Below are positions 1-6,460 of a stretch of DNA of 13,652 bases, in pieces (positions within the stretch are counted from its first letter, which is position 1; each line of letters begins with the position of its first letter). This DNA is from 1-14-0-10-37-14 sp037130845 (lineage in GTDB: Bacteria > Patescibacteriota > Patescibacteriia > Patescibacteriales > Patescibacteriaceae). Under the pieces are notes generated by a model, which saw nothing but the letters and a program-made list of their open reading frames with translations, was not told the origin of the DNA and searched no databases. The position numbers and the translations under genes were made by a program. The stretch covers positions 1-13,652 of the forward strand of contig JBAXSE010000030.1 of assembly GCA_037130845.1 (NCBI GenBank). Direction: 5' to 3'.

Positions 1-100
1 TAGCATCTTTAGCCAAAATGGCAAAAGTGTTGCGTTAGATTCTAGTCGCTAACTACAACTAATTTTTTATTAATAACACTATAACACAAAAATAATAATC
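1..100. other. Left-edge AT-rich segment without a recognised gene
   Basis: No supportable coding region, RNA gene or repeat is seen here. It is AT-rich and lies beyond the terminator of the minus-strand gene that ends at 159, so it is probably intergenic or the edge of a neighbouring unit outside the window. Confidence 0.4.
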
Positions 101-130
101 AAAAAACCGCCTATTGCTAAGCGGGTTTTT
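101..130 (-). terminator. Intrinsic terminator of the sigma-like gene
   Basis: On the minus strand a CCGC/GCGG stem is flanked by A and T runs and ends in six T. It lies about 30 nt after the stop codon at 159-161, as expected for an intrinsic terminator of that gene. Confidence 0.7.
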
Positions 131-158
131 GATTTATATCTTTTGGTTGTAATTAATA

Positions 159-1355
159 TTAGACAACAGGTTCGTAGACGCCGCCATCTAGTTTGCGGAA
201 ACGATTTTTGTTCATCAGAGCCAAATTAATGGTGGTCTGCTTGACAATGCGCTGCTGCAAAACGTTCTTAATGATGTCTTCCTTAGTCAATGGCGATTGC
301 TTCTCGAGGATAGAGGCGATAATATCAGCCACCGTACCGCTCTGATAACCCCACTCGCGCAACCCGTAAAGACCGCGGCCGACTAGGATATATTTGTCAT
401 CCAAAATAAGTTCGTTGTGAGTAGTGGCCACATTGACGCCCTTGGCATCAAAGCCCATCTCAGCGATGCGCTTGGCAATATCGCCATAATACATCGGCTT
501 GCCATCACTCTTCAAAACCATATAGATCTTGTCGTTGATAGTCTTGGGATTGACCTCTCTCCAATCGCTGGCGCCCCATTGCTTAAACTTGTTCTGTTGC
601 AAGTCGGACAGAGAACGTAGCATGTTGTAGACGCTGCGGTTCTCGTAGATACCATCGGAAAAGCCATCAATGACTTTCTCCAAAGGCAAGCGCAAGTTCA
701 GATTGCCCGGGGCCTTAAATTTATCCTGATTTTGCTTGTAGGCATCCAGGCCCTTGGCCATGGCAATCAGGTCTTCGGTGTTGAGCAAAGTCTTCATCTC
801 ACGCACTTTAGCCAAAAGCTCTTCGGCTACTTGTTCCATGTGGTCGACTTCGCGGAATTTGAGCTTTAAGAAGGAATTGAAATGGTCAGAATTCTTAACC
901 TCTTCAAAGTGGCTGTCCAAAAGTTTGGCAGTCACAAAATCAACATAGCGATCATGGGCTTCGCGGCCCAGATTCTCGCGGCCATGAGACAGTTCAAACA
1001 AGATTTCCTTGAGGTAATCCTTATCAATCGTCCCGGCATGTTCCTCCAAGATCTCAGAGATAGCCTGGCCCAAACGGGCCAAAACTTGATCAGCCACACC
1101 CAATTTCTTGAGTTTAGCAATGCTGGTAGTCTCGATCTGGCGGATACGCTCGCGAGTCAATTGGTGTTTCTTACCGATAGCCTCCAAGGTCTCCTTGGGA
1201 AAACCGCCCAAGCCAAAGCGACTAAGCAGTACTTCCTGCTCACGCTTATTCAAGCCAGAAAATAGGCGGTTGACAAAATCTGCAATATTCAGACTAGCCA
1301 ATTCGTCCTCCTTGTTTTTGGACATGATTTGGTTTAATAGCGATTCTTCGTTCAT
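159..1355 (-). CDS. Sigma-70 region 4 / HARE-HTH transcription protein
   Basis: A 398-residue protein. Residues about 32-86 match sigma70 region 4, the -35-recognising helix-turn-helix (LNKREQEVLLSRFGLGG, then LTRERIRQIE). Residues about 269-337 resemble the HARE-HTH domain of the RNA polymerase delta subunit and related proteins (KTINDKIYMVL, then GRGLYGLREWGY). Residues 340-398 look like a further small winged helix. The middle, about 90-260, is helical and unassigned. There is no sigma region 2, so by itself it cannot contact the -10 element in the usual way; it may work with RNA polymerase as an auxiliary or alternative initiation factor. This architecture recurs in CPR genomes, from general knowledge. 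The start is the ATG at 1353-1355; the SD is weak (GGCGG about 10 nt upstream). It has its own promoter at 1430-1458. Confidence 0.75.
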   Translation of the reverse strand: MNEESLLNQIMSKNKEDELASLNIADFVNRLFSGLNKREQEVLLSRFGLGGFPKETLEAIGKKHQLTRERIRQIETTSIAKLKKLGVADQVLARLGQAISEILEEHAGTIDKDYLKEILFELSHGRENLGREAHDRYVDFVTAKLLDSHFEEVKNSDHFNSFLKLKFREVDHMEQVAEELLAKVREMKTLLNTEDLIAMAKGLDAYKQNQDKFKAPGNLNLRLPLEKVIDGFSDGIYENRSVYNMLRSLSDLQQNKFKQWGASDWREVNPKTINDKIYMVLKSDGKPMYYGDIAKRIAEMGFDAKGVNVATTHNELILDDKYILVGRGLYGLREWGYQSGTVADIIASILEKQSPLTKEDIIKNVLQQRIVKQTTINLALMNKNRFRKLDGGVYEPVV

Positions 1356-1429
1356 ATAATATACACCGCCAGATTCGAAAAAATGGCTTAAATTAAATAA
1401 AATTTTTGTATTGTGACCTTTATATGAAA

Positions 1430-1458
1430 ATCATAGCACATATTATAACAAAAGTCAA
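1430..1458 (-). promoter_or_regulatory. Promoter of the sigma-like gene, extended -10
   Basis: On the minus strand TTGACT (1453-1458) and TATGAT (1430-1435) are separated by exactly 17 nt. The spacer ends in TGC, which gives an extended -10. An overlapping TATAAT lies inside the spacer. The predicted leader is about 70 nt. It lies only 39 bp below the stop of the upstream regulator gene, so the sigma-like gene has its own promoter even if some readthrough occurs. Confidence 0.65.
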
Positions 1459-1496
1459 CACTTTTCAACACAAACACAAAAGAGGTGTCAAGCTCC

Positions 1497-2165
1497 CTAC
1501 AATATGCCCTCCCTGTCAACCACAACTAGCTTATCCCCATCAAGAATCGTATAAAGGAAAACATCGGCTATTTCCCGGCGATAACTGAACTCCTGTTCGG
1601 TCATAATAGCATAGTTTACCTCTTTAATCAGCTCTGATTCCAGCTCCTGGATCACTTTTGTCAGCTTTTTCTTGTTTAGATCTCCAACTACCAGCAAATC
1701 AATGGGCGAGCTGGCATTAGCCACAAAAAAGCCGGATAACACCAATAACTGGATATCCCCGACTTTTTTCAGCTTATCGGTAAAATCTTTCTCATAGAGC
1801 ATCTGAGATTTAACAATTAGAGCCTTAATCTCGTTAAAGAGGATAAATTCGGTATTGGCCCGGTAATACTTACGTTCGCTTTTCTTGACTTCTTTATCGG
1901 CGTCCTTAACCTTGGCGCGACCTTTCTTTTTAGGTTCTTCTTCTGGCTCCGGCATAGCCCAAACCGGTTCTTCCTCAGGTTCCGGTCCGCTTTCGGATAA
2001 CAACAAACCCATCTCTTCCAGATTGTTTAACTCACGGAAAACTGAATTAAGCTGCAAATCCAATTCACGGGCAATCTCCCGAATATAGTAGCGTTGGTCC
2101 GGGTGCAGCAAAAACAATTTGAGCAATTTAACGCGCGCGTTGGAACCGAATAATTTATCAAGCAT
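1497..2165 (-). CDS. wHTH regulator with degenerate nucleotidyltransferase-like domain
   Basis: A 222-residue protein. Residues 1-57 form an ArsR/MarR-like winged helix (SNARVKLLKLFLLHPD, YIREIARELD, LNSVFRELNNLEEMGLL). Residues about 60-98 are a low-complexity linker in which PEPEEEP occurs twice (61-67 and 72-78), followed by a Lys/Arg-rich stretch. Residues about 135-222 resemble a MNT-type nucleotidyltransferase fold (LLVLSGFF, then SPIDLLVVGD), but the GS and paired Asp signature is incomplete, so enzyme activity is doubtful. It is probably a transcriptional regulator whose C-terminal domain binds a ligand or partner. The start is the ATG at 2163-2165 with AGGAG 8 nt upstream. No terminator is seen before the next gene's promoter, so the two genes may be partly co-transcribed. 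The target is unknown. Confidence 0.65.
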   Translation of the reverse strand: MLDKLFGSNARVKLLKLFLLHPDQRYYIREIARELDLQLNSVFRELNNLEEMGLLLSESGPEPEEEPVWAMPEPEEEPKKKGRAKVKDADKEVKKSERKYYRANTEFILFNEIKALIVKSQMLYEKDFTDKLKKVGDIQLLVLSGFFVANASSPIDLLVVGDLNKKKLTKVIQELESELIKEVNYAIMTEQEFSYRREIADVFLYTILDGDKLVVVDREGIL

Positions 2166-2173
2166 AATATAAT

Positions 2174-2187
2174 CTCCTATCCTCCTT
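2174..2187 (-). promoter_or_regulatory. Tandem Shine-Dalgarno sequences of the wHTH gene
   Basis: The minus strand has AAGGAGG (2181-2187) followed by AGGAG (2174-2178). The second is 8 nt from the ATG and sets the start. The AAGG of the first can pair with an upstream CCTT to make a weak stem. This site, without a hairpin, is a useful comparison for the hairpin-containing sites of rplL and the guanylyltransferase gene. Confidence 0.6.
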
Positions 2188-2254
2188 GGGGATAAACTAG
2201 GCCAAAGGTAGCCAGAAAAAATAGACTCTGATTACGAGAGGCGCCTTAGGGAAG

Positions 2255-2282
2255 AGTATAGCTTAAATAAGGCTCTTTTGAA
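2255..2282 (-). promoter_or_regulatory. Candidate promoter of the wHTH gene
   Basis: On the minus strand TTCAAA (2277-2282) and TATACT (2255-2260) have a 16-nt spacer. An 8-bp palindrome AGGCGCCT (2239-2246) lies close to the predicted start of transcription and could be an operator; that role is inference. It is divergent from the plus-strand promoter at 2304-2332. Confidence 0.45.
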
Positions 2283-2303
2283 CCCCTCTTAAACTACGAC
2301 CAT

Positions 2304-2332
2304 TTAACAAACTCACAGAAATATATTATAAT
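2304..2332 (+). promoter_or_regulatory. Promoter of the PP2C-like/propeller gene
   Basis: TTAACA (2304-2309) and a consensus TATAAT (2327-2332) are 17 nt apart. The predicted leader to the ATG at 2380 is about 40 nt. No strong Shine-Dalgarno is visible before that ATG; AGAAGA at 2363-2368 is the nearest purine-rich stretch. Confidence 0.6.
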
Positions 2333-2379
2333 GAATCAAGAGCCGAGTCAATAGAATTAATTAGAAGACGCGGTTATTT

Positions 2380-4644
2380 ATGAGCTGTAAAATAGGTCAA
2401 CTAGTAATCAGTCCGGAATCCAAATCGGGGCCGATTGGGAAAATCCTAATCAGCCAACCGAGCATGGCCGAAGAAGAACTCTTGGGCCGTCTTTTTGTCG
2501 TCGCGGAAATTCAAAACAAGCGCCATGAGAATCTGGAATTAGTTAATTTTCTCTTTGCTCAACTGGAAAACAATTATTACGCCGGCGACAAACTGGCGCT
2601 CCTGAGCCAAGGCGGAGCTGTCTCGCCAGAAGTGATTTTCGAAACGGCAGTAGGCGAACTCAACAAACAGCTGGCTAACTACATGGAGGCCAGCCACTTT
2701 GTTTTCAGCCCCGAATCGGCTAATTTCACAATCGGCGTCATCGCTGACAACCGCCTTTATTTTTCCAACATCGGCGCCAACAAGGCACTGTTGATTTATG
2801 AACCAAAAAATGCCGATGGCCAATCCAATGGCTACAGTCTAGTCAATATCACCAAGCGGACATCCGACCCCGCCCAAGAAATATTTAATCAAGACAAGCT
2901 ATTTGCCAGCATCATCAAGGGAGCCGTGCCTATGGGCGGCGTTTTTGTCTTTACCAACGAAGCGCTCTTTGAATTTATAGCCGAAAAACAACTAATCAAG
3001 ATCGTCTCCACACTCCCCCCGGCAGGCGCCGCCAAGCAATTCCTTAATGTCCTGGAACAGGCAGCTCTATCGGTACCTTTCCTGTCCTTAATCATCAAGA
3101 ACCAAAAGCCCTTGGTAGTTGACAATAATCCCAATCGACCGAGCTCAACCGATCTCAAAGTGCGCACTCACTTGCCAAGTTCGCCGATGGTGCATCAAAT
3201 ATCCTCCAGCCGCGAAAATCTGCCCCAGGGCCCAGAACGCGACGTGGACAAAGAATCAATCCGCACCCTCAACCAAACCGAATCGCGCACAGCCGAGATT
3301 ATGCGCCCGACCGGCCTCATTAATCTTACGGTTATCAAGAATATCTTCGCCTCTCTGCAAAAGAGCCTGCCTAAGGGCGGCAAAAAGAACAAACTCACTA
3401 TCGATCGCCCCGAAACTGTCCGCCGAGAGTCACTGGCAATCTTTAAAAAACTGGCCAGCGGAGCTACCCAGCTCATCATGTTCAGCGCCGGTGTTATAAT
3501 AAAAATCTGGCAATTGGCAACCGACAAAGAAGCTCGTCTCAGCCTGTTGGCCGCCTACCGCGAGAAAAAAAGCAAACTAAAAACCAAGCATTATGTGGCG
3601 CTCAGCCTGGTGCTTATTTCCTTACTTGCTTTAAGCATCAACATCATCTTTACCAATCAGCAACGCATCAAGAAAAACCAAGCCCAGCAAATCAAGCTAA
3701 TAATCGACAACATCAGCAAAAAATACGACGACTTGGCCTCTGCCACCATTTATGGCAATCACGAGTTATCCAAAACATATCTACAAGACATCAAAACACT
3801 GATTAGCCAACTGCCTAAAGCCACTCCCGAACAGCAAAAGATTGCCGACGATGCCGAAAAGCGCTACCAAACCGCCCTGGACCAAACCTACAATATCATC
3901 AGGGTTTCAACCACGGACATGTTGCCGAACAGCGCCGGCATTGGAACGCTTTGGGCCTCCAACGACAGCTATTACGGCATTACGGGACGCAGTCTCAACA
4001 AATATGGCACCCAGAGCGAAACGATCATCTCTGACATTGGCGCCGACAATTGCCAAGCTATCCCCGCCTCCGAATCGCCAAACACGCTATATTGCCTAGC
4101 CGGCTCCAATCTAATCACTCTCGATCTGACTGCCCGCAAAGCGACTGCCAAGGCGATTACAGATTTACCCGCCAACATCACCGGCGGCGGCCTTTATAAT
4201 GGCAAACTCTATCTAGCAGCTGGCGACAAATTTATTTATCGCTGGGGCGGCGGACTGGACAGCTGGGGCAGCAAGACAACTTGGTTAGCCGCGCCAGCCG
4301 CGCTTGAAACAGCCGGCGGCCTAGGCATCGACGGTTATATCTATTTTGCCGGCGGGGCGAATATCATCAAATATCGCAGCGGCAAAGAGCAAAGCTTCAG
4401 CCTAGAAACCGTTGCGCCGGCATTAACCAATATCGACGCGATTGCCACCGGCAAAAACTCCGACTTTATCGCGTTGGCTGACAGCGCCAACAAGCGCATC
4501 TTAGCCTTTGACAAAACAGGCAAGCTGGCCAAGCAATATAGCTCAGACGGCTGGAGCAAGATCAAAGCGCTCAGTCTCTCGGACAGCGGAAATAGCCTGT
4601 ACGCACTGACCGACAATGGCGTGTATAAACTGCAATTAAAGTAA
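2380..4644 (+). CDS. Membrane protein: PP2C-like pseudophosphatase, TM helix, predicted beta-propeller
   Basis: A 754-residue protein. Residues about 1-240 follow the order of strands of PP2C (PPM) phosphatases: GRLFVVAEI where active enzymes have a VVADG-type motif, RLYFSNIGANKALLIY where they have VGDSRAYL, and GVFVFTNEALFEFI where they have CSDGL. The metal-binding Asp residues are therefore replaced (E43, GANK 132-135, TNEAL 192-196), so catalysis is unlikely. Residues 241-400 are a polar linker with a hydrophobic patch at 361-378. A membrane helix covers about 404-424, followed by a probable coiled coil (430-500). Residues about 505-754 have repeated blade-like segments (NKLYLAA-type, GYIYFAGG, NSLYALTDNG) that suggest a six-bladed beta-propeller. 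The inferred topology is N-terminus inside and propeller outside, like a receptor. The exact ligand and partner are unknown. Confidence 0.6.
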   Translation: MSCKIGQLVISPESKSGPIGKILISQPSMAEEELLGRLFVVAEIQNKRHENLELVNFLFAQLENNYYAGDKLALLSQGGAVSPEVIFETAVGELNKQLANYMEASHFVFSPESANFTIGVIADNRLYFSNIGANKALLIYEPKNADGQSNGYSLVNITKRTSDPAQEIFNQDKLFASIIKGAVPMGGVFVFTNEALFEFIAEKQLIKIVSTLPPAGAAKQFLNVLEQAALSVPFLSLIIKNQKPLVVDNNPNRPSSTDLKVRTHLPSSPMVHQISSSRENLPQGPERDVDKESIRTLNQTESRTAEIMRPTGLINLTVIKNIFASLQKSLPKGGKKNKLTIDRPETVRRESLAIFKKLASGATQLIMFSAGVIIKIWQLATDKEARLSLLAAYREKKSKLKTKHYVALSLVLISLLALSINIIFTNQQRIKKNQAQQIKLIIDNISKKYDDLASATIYGNHELSKTYLQDIKTLISQLPKATPEQQKIADDAEKRYQTALDQTYNIIRVSTTDMLPNSAGIGTLWASNDSYYGITGRSLNKYGTQSETIISDIGADNCQAIPASESPNTLYCLAGSNLITLDLTARKATAKAITDLPANITGGGLYNGKLYLAAGDKFIYRWGGGLDSWGSKTTWLAAPAALETAGGLGIDGYIYFAGGANIIKYRSGKEQSFSLETVAPALTNIDAIATGKNSDFIALADSANKRILAFDKTGKLAKQYSSDGWSKIKALSLSDSGNSLYALTDNGVYKLQLK

Positions 4645-4659
4645 TCTCCTTGTATCATA

Positions 4660-4685
4660 AGCGACCCGATATAGGTCGCTTTTTT
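4660..4685 (+). terminator. Intrinsic terminator after the propeller gene
   Basis: A 7-bp stem AGCGACC/GGTCGCT with a 7-nt loop is followed by a run of six T, 15 nt after the stop codon. It is a textbook intrinsic terminator. Confidence 0.85.
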
Positions 4686-4686
4686 G

Positions 4687-4780
4687 AACTCAAAAGTCAA
4701 AAGTGTGGTGTCGCAAAGCGACTTTTAAGTAAAATCCGCCTAGGGCGGATACGATACTTTTGACTTTTGCCTTTTGAGTT
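4687..4780. repeat. Heptad-flanked palindromic intergenic element, copy 1
   Basis: Terminal inverted repeats AACTCAAAAG (4687-4696) and CTTTTGAGTT (4771-4780) bound a 94-bp element. The left arm has tandem heptads CAAAAGT (4691-4704). The right arm has ACTTTTG twice, then CCTTTTG (4756-4776). Inside are two hairpins: GTCGC/GCGAC (4710-4722) and ATCCGCC-TAG-GGCGGAT (4734-4750). The same layout recurs at 5554-5646. It is probably a non-coding, MITE- or REP-like repeat. Confidence 0.7.
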
Positions 4781-4820
4781 GCGCTGTTACTTATAACATC
4801 AGGCTATTTTTAGCCATATA

Positions 4821-4848
4821 TTGCATTTTCCGTCATTTTGTGTACAAT
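4821..4848 (+). promoter_or_regulatory. Candidate promoter of the 4885 gene
   Basis: TTGCAT (4821-4826) and TACAAT (4843-4848) have a 16-nt spacer. A small hairpin GGCTA-TTTT-TAGCC (4802-4815) lies just upstream of the -35. The predicted leader is about 30 nt and carries GGAG (4875-4878) six nt before the ATG. Confidence 0.55.
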
Positions 4849-4884
4849 AGTCGCAGTTCATTTTATCACTATTTGGAGTAAATC

Positions 4885-5514
4885 ATGATTGAGTTAAACA
4901 GAGATGTTCTAGCAGCAAAGCGCAACACAGCAATCAAAGACGGCAACCTTATTATGGCCGCCTTTGCCGCCAGCCAGATACCTGGCCACGAGAAACTGAA
5001 TGAAATCGAATTAAAGTCGATCAAAGAAAACCTGATCAAAAAAGACGGCACTACTCGAATTCAACTTATGACCCTATGTTTTGTAGCCAACAAAGAACAG
5101 GCATGGACTGCATTGCAAAAAGAATTAACTGCCCTGATGGATAGCTTGCAATACAACAACGCCGTGATTGCCCTTCGCCTATTAAAAAACTTGAGCAAAC
5201 ACTTTTTTAAGAGTAATTTTCGCTACAAGCGGATTATCAGCGATCTACCCAAGCAATACTTTGCCACCAACAGCATAGTCAGCAACTTTGAAGACTATTG
5301 GCTAAAAGAAATTAACAAGCTCTACCCCGGCCATGATGATCGGGTCAAATATTTCTCTGATCAATATTTTTCTTTTGTCGAGCAGGGATTAGTACCGGAA
5401 CGATTTCTGTTTACCGTTGTTAACTCTTTGCGTGATTTTCAAATCGGTTCCATTATCGACCTCAAACACCAGCTTACAGAATTAGCCATAAGCCTAGGAG
5501 CAGAGGTTAAATAA
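4885..5514 (+). CDS. Hypothetical helical protein
   Basis: A 209-residue protein that I do not recognise. It has no signal peptide or membrane segment. The composition suggests an all-helical soluble protein: Leu/Ala/Lys-rich amphipathic stretches such as NAVIALRLLKNLSKHFF (about residues 91-110) and an aromatic-rich C-terminal half (YFATNSIVSNFEDYW, RVKYFSDQYFSFVEQ). No catalytic motif is evident. It has its own promoter, a good Shine-Dalgarno (GGAG, six nt spacing) and its own terminator, so it is monocistronic and very likely real. Both flanks carry copies of the heptad/palindrome repeat. It could be a lineage-restricted CPR protein. No function is proposed. Confidence 0.75.
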   Translation: MIELNRDVLAAKRNTAIKDGNLIMAAFAASQIPGHEKLNEIELKSIKENLIKKDGTTRIQLMTLCFVANKEQAWTALQKELTALMDSLQYNNAVIALRLLKNLSKHFFKSNFRYKRIISDLPKQYFATNSIVSNFEDYWLKEINKLYPGHDDRVKYFSDQYFSFVEQGLVPERFLFTVVNSLRDFQIGSIIDLKHQLTELAISLGAEVK

Positions 5515-5521
5515 ACTAAAT

Positions 5522-5548
5522 AAACTTCGGCTTCGGTCGAAGTTTTTT
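5522..5548 (+). terminator. Intrinsic terminator of the 4885 gene
   Basis: A stem AACTTCG/CGAAGTT with a GC-containing loop is followed by six T, starting 8 nt after the stop codon. Confidence 0.8.
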
Positions 5549-5553
5549 ATACA

Positions 5554-5646
5554 CAAAAAGTCAAAAGTAAGGCGTTGGCTAACGCCAACTTTTATTAAAA
5601 TAATATCCGCCCTAGGCGGATACAATATTTTTGATATGTGATATTT
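5554..5646. repeat. Heptad-flanked palindromic intergenic element, copy 2
   Basis: It has the same order of parts as 4687-4780: CAAAAAGT then CAAAAGT (5554-5568), a hairpin GGCGTT/AACGCC (5571-5586), a CAACTTTTATTAAAA link, the palindrome ATCCGCC-CTA-GGCGGAT (5605-5621) and an eroded right arm (ATTTTTG, ATATGTG). The first stem differs in sequence from copy 1 but still pairs. The second palindrome is the exact reverse complement of that in copy 1. Confidence 0.65.
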
Positions 5647-5659
5647 AATTTTTTATTTA

Positions 5660-5695
5660 ACAAAGAAGACCCCGACAAAACGTCGGAGTCTTCTT
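5660..5695 (-). terminator. Terminator-like hairpin, third in the series after rplL
   Basis: AAGAAGAC/GTCTTCTT plus inner CCGAC/GTCGG form a long stem at 5663-5695. On the minus strand it is followed by a weak T-rich tail (TTCTTTGTT). It lies below the distal rplL-tail fragment. The symmetric stem could also stop plus-strand transcription. Confidence 0.5.
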
Positions 5696-5722
5696 AATTT
5701 ATAGATACAGAGACAATAAGCA

Positions 5723-5755
5723 TTACTTCAAAGTAACCTTAGCGCCAGTTTCGAC
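5723..5755 (-). pseudogene. Distal duplicate of the rplL 3' end
   Basis: Read on the minus strand these 33 bases encode VETGAKVTLK and a stop, matching the last residues of the L12 gene (EEAGAKVTLK). There is no upstream coding sequence: an in-frame TAA lies just before it, within the adjoining palindrome. With the adjoining palindrome it forms a 67-bp unit (5723-5789) that differs from 5856-5922 at only two positions. It is a fragment, not an expressed gene. Confidence 0.75.
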
Positions 5756-5782
5756 AATTTATCCCTGCGAAGGCAGGGATCT
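5756..5782 (-). repeat. 20-bp palindrome cassette, copy A
   Basis: The palindrome ATCCCTGCGAAGGCAGGGAT (5761-5780) has, on the minus strand, AAAG before it and AAATT after it. The flanks match those of the hairpins in front of rplL and the guanylyltransferase gene. It directly abuts the duplicated rplL tail. Confidence 0.7.
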
Positions 5783-5802
5783 TTCCATTTATTCAAGCTA
5801 AT

Positions 5803-5838
5803 AAAAAATCCCGCCCTGACCAAGGCCAGAACGGGATT
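5803..5838 (-). terminator. Terminator, second in the series after rplL
   Basis: On the minus strand the outer stem AATCCCG/CGGGATT encloses an imperfect inner stem and is followed by six T. The outer stem is shared with the terminator at 5969-6007; the inner bases differ. It lies 18 nt below the second rplL tail, the same arrangement as after the real gene. Confidence 0.75.
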
Positions 5839-5855
5839 CTTATGTGAGTCAAATA

Positions 5856-5888
5856 TTACTTCAAAGTAACCTTAGCACCAGCTTCGAC
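5856..5888 (-). pseudogene. Proximal duplicate of the rplL 3' end
   Basis: The minus strand encodes VEAGAKVTLK and a stop. It shares with the fragment at 5723 two differences from the genuine gene: GTCGAA in place of GAAGAG, and ACTTTGAAG in place of ACTCTCAAG. The two fragments are therefore closer to each other than to the present rplL. The following sequence (TATTTGACTCA) resembles that after the true gene (TTATTGACTCA). Confidence 0.75.
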
Positions 5889-5915
5889 AATTTATCCCTG
5901 CGAAGGCAGGGATCT
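5889..5915 (-). repeat. 20-bp palindrome cassette, copy B
   Basis: The same 20-bp palindrome as copy A (5894-5913) with identical flanks, next to the proximal rplL-tail duplicate. Confidence 0.7.
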
Positions 5916-5968
5916 TTCCATTAATAAATTACTCAACACCAAGATATGAATAATTTATCATAAAGGAT

Positions 5969-6007
5969 AAAAAATCCCGCCCCGGCAAATAAGCCGGAGC
6001 GGGATTT
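5969..6007 (-). terminator. Primary terminator of rplJ-rplL
   Basis: On the minus strand AAATCCCGC/GCGGGATTT with an inner CCGGC/GCCGG stem is followed by six T, 17 nt after the rplL stop. It is a strong intrinsic terminator and the first of three in the same direction. Confidence 0.85.
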
Positions 6008-6023
6008 CTGTATGAGTCAATAA

Positions 6024-6422
6024 TTACTTGAGAGTAACCTTAGCGCCAGCCTCTTCCAAGATGCCTTTAATCTTTTCAGCTTCGGTCTTGGAAATACCTT
6101 CCTTAACCATCTTAGGAGCGGCGTCAACCAAATCCTTGGCTTCTTTCAAGCCCAATTCAGTGATGGTGCGCAAAGCTTTGATGACGTTGATCTTGTTGGC
6201 ACCGCCTTCGGTCAATTCAACATCAAAGCTATCTTTCTCTTCAACCACAGCAGCGGCAGCGGCAGGACCGGCCATCATCATGGCAGGAGCGGCAGCGGAC
6301 ACATTGAACTTTTCTTCCAAAATGGTGACCAATTCGGAAAGATCCAAAACGGACATTTTTTCGATCGAGGCGACCAAGGAAGCGAACTTCTCTGGGACGA
6401 CGACATTCTTTTCTTCGGACAT
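6024..6422 (-). CDS. rplL: 50S ribosomal protein L7/L12
   Basis: A 132-residue stalk protein that recruits translation factors to the ribosome. The N-terminal dimerisation domain (about 8-45, KMSVLDLSELVTILEEKFNV) is followed by an Ala/Met-rich hinge (46-65) and the C-terminal factor-binding domain (about 66-132, with NVIKALRTITELGLKEAK, then LEEAGAKVTLK). The length is slightly above the usual 120-125. The ATG at 6420-6422 is chosen because the protein then begins like other L12 (MSEEKN). However, AGGAG at 6456-6460 sits six nt from an in-frame GTG (6447-6449) that would add nine residues, and no Shine-Dalgarno directly precedes the ATG. A 20-nt hairpin lies between. It is co-transcribed with rplJ. 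rpoBC does not follow, unlike the common order. Confidence 0.95.
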   Translation of the reverse strand: MSEEKNVVVPEKFASLVASIEKMSVLDLSELVTILEEKFNVSAAAPAMMMAGPAAAAAVVEEKDSFDVELTEGGANKINVIKALRTITELGLKEAKDLVDAAPKMVKEGISKTEAEKIKGILEEAGAKVTLK

Positions 6423-6460
6423 AATTTTTGCATTTATTTCCGTGAACACGGAAATCTCCT
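6423..6460 (-). promoter_or_regulatory. Hairpin between Shine-Dalgarno and start of rplL
   Basis: On the minus strand AGGAG (6456-6460) is directly followed by the perfect palindrome ATTTCCGTGTTCACGGAAAT (6436-6455), then 13 AT-rich nt and the ATG. If folded, the hairpin brings the SD to within about 13 nt of the ATG and hides the in-frame GTG in its loop. If unfolded, the GTG is the better-spaced start. The palindrome and its base positions are seen directly; the regulatory role is inferred. Confidence 0.55.

Noticed and set aside
882..1265. A 127-codon plus-strand frame opposite the sigma-like gene
   Set aside because: The minus frame encodes a recognisable sigma region 4, and the plus frame has no ribosome site or family features.
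5723..6007. A CRISPR-like array
   Set aside because: There are only two repeat units, they carry an rplL tail, spacers are of unequal length and include terminators, and no cas gene is present.
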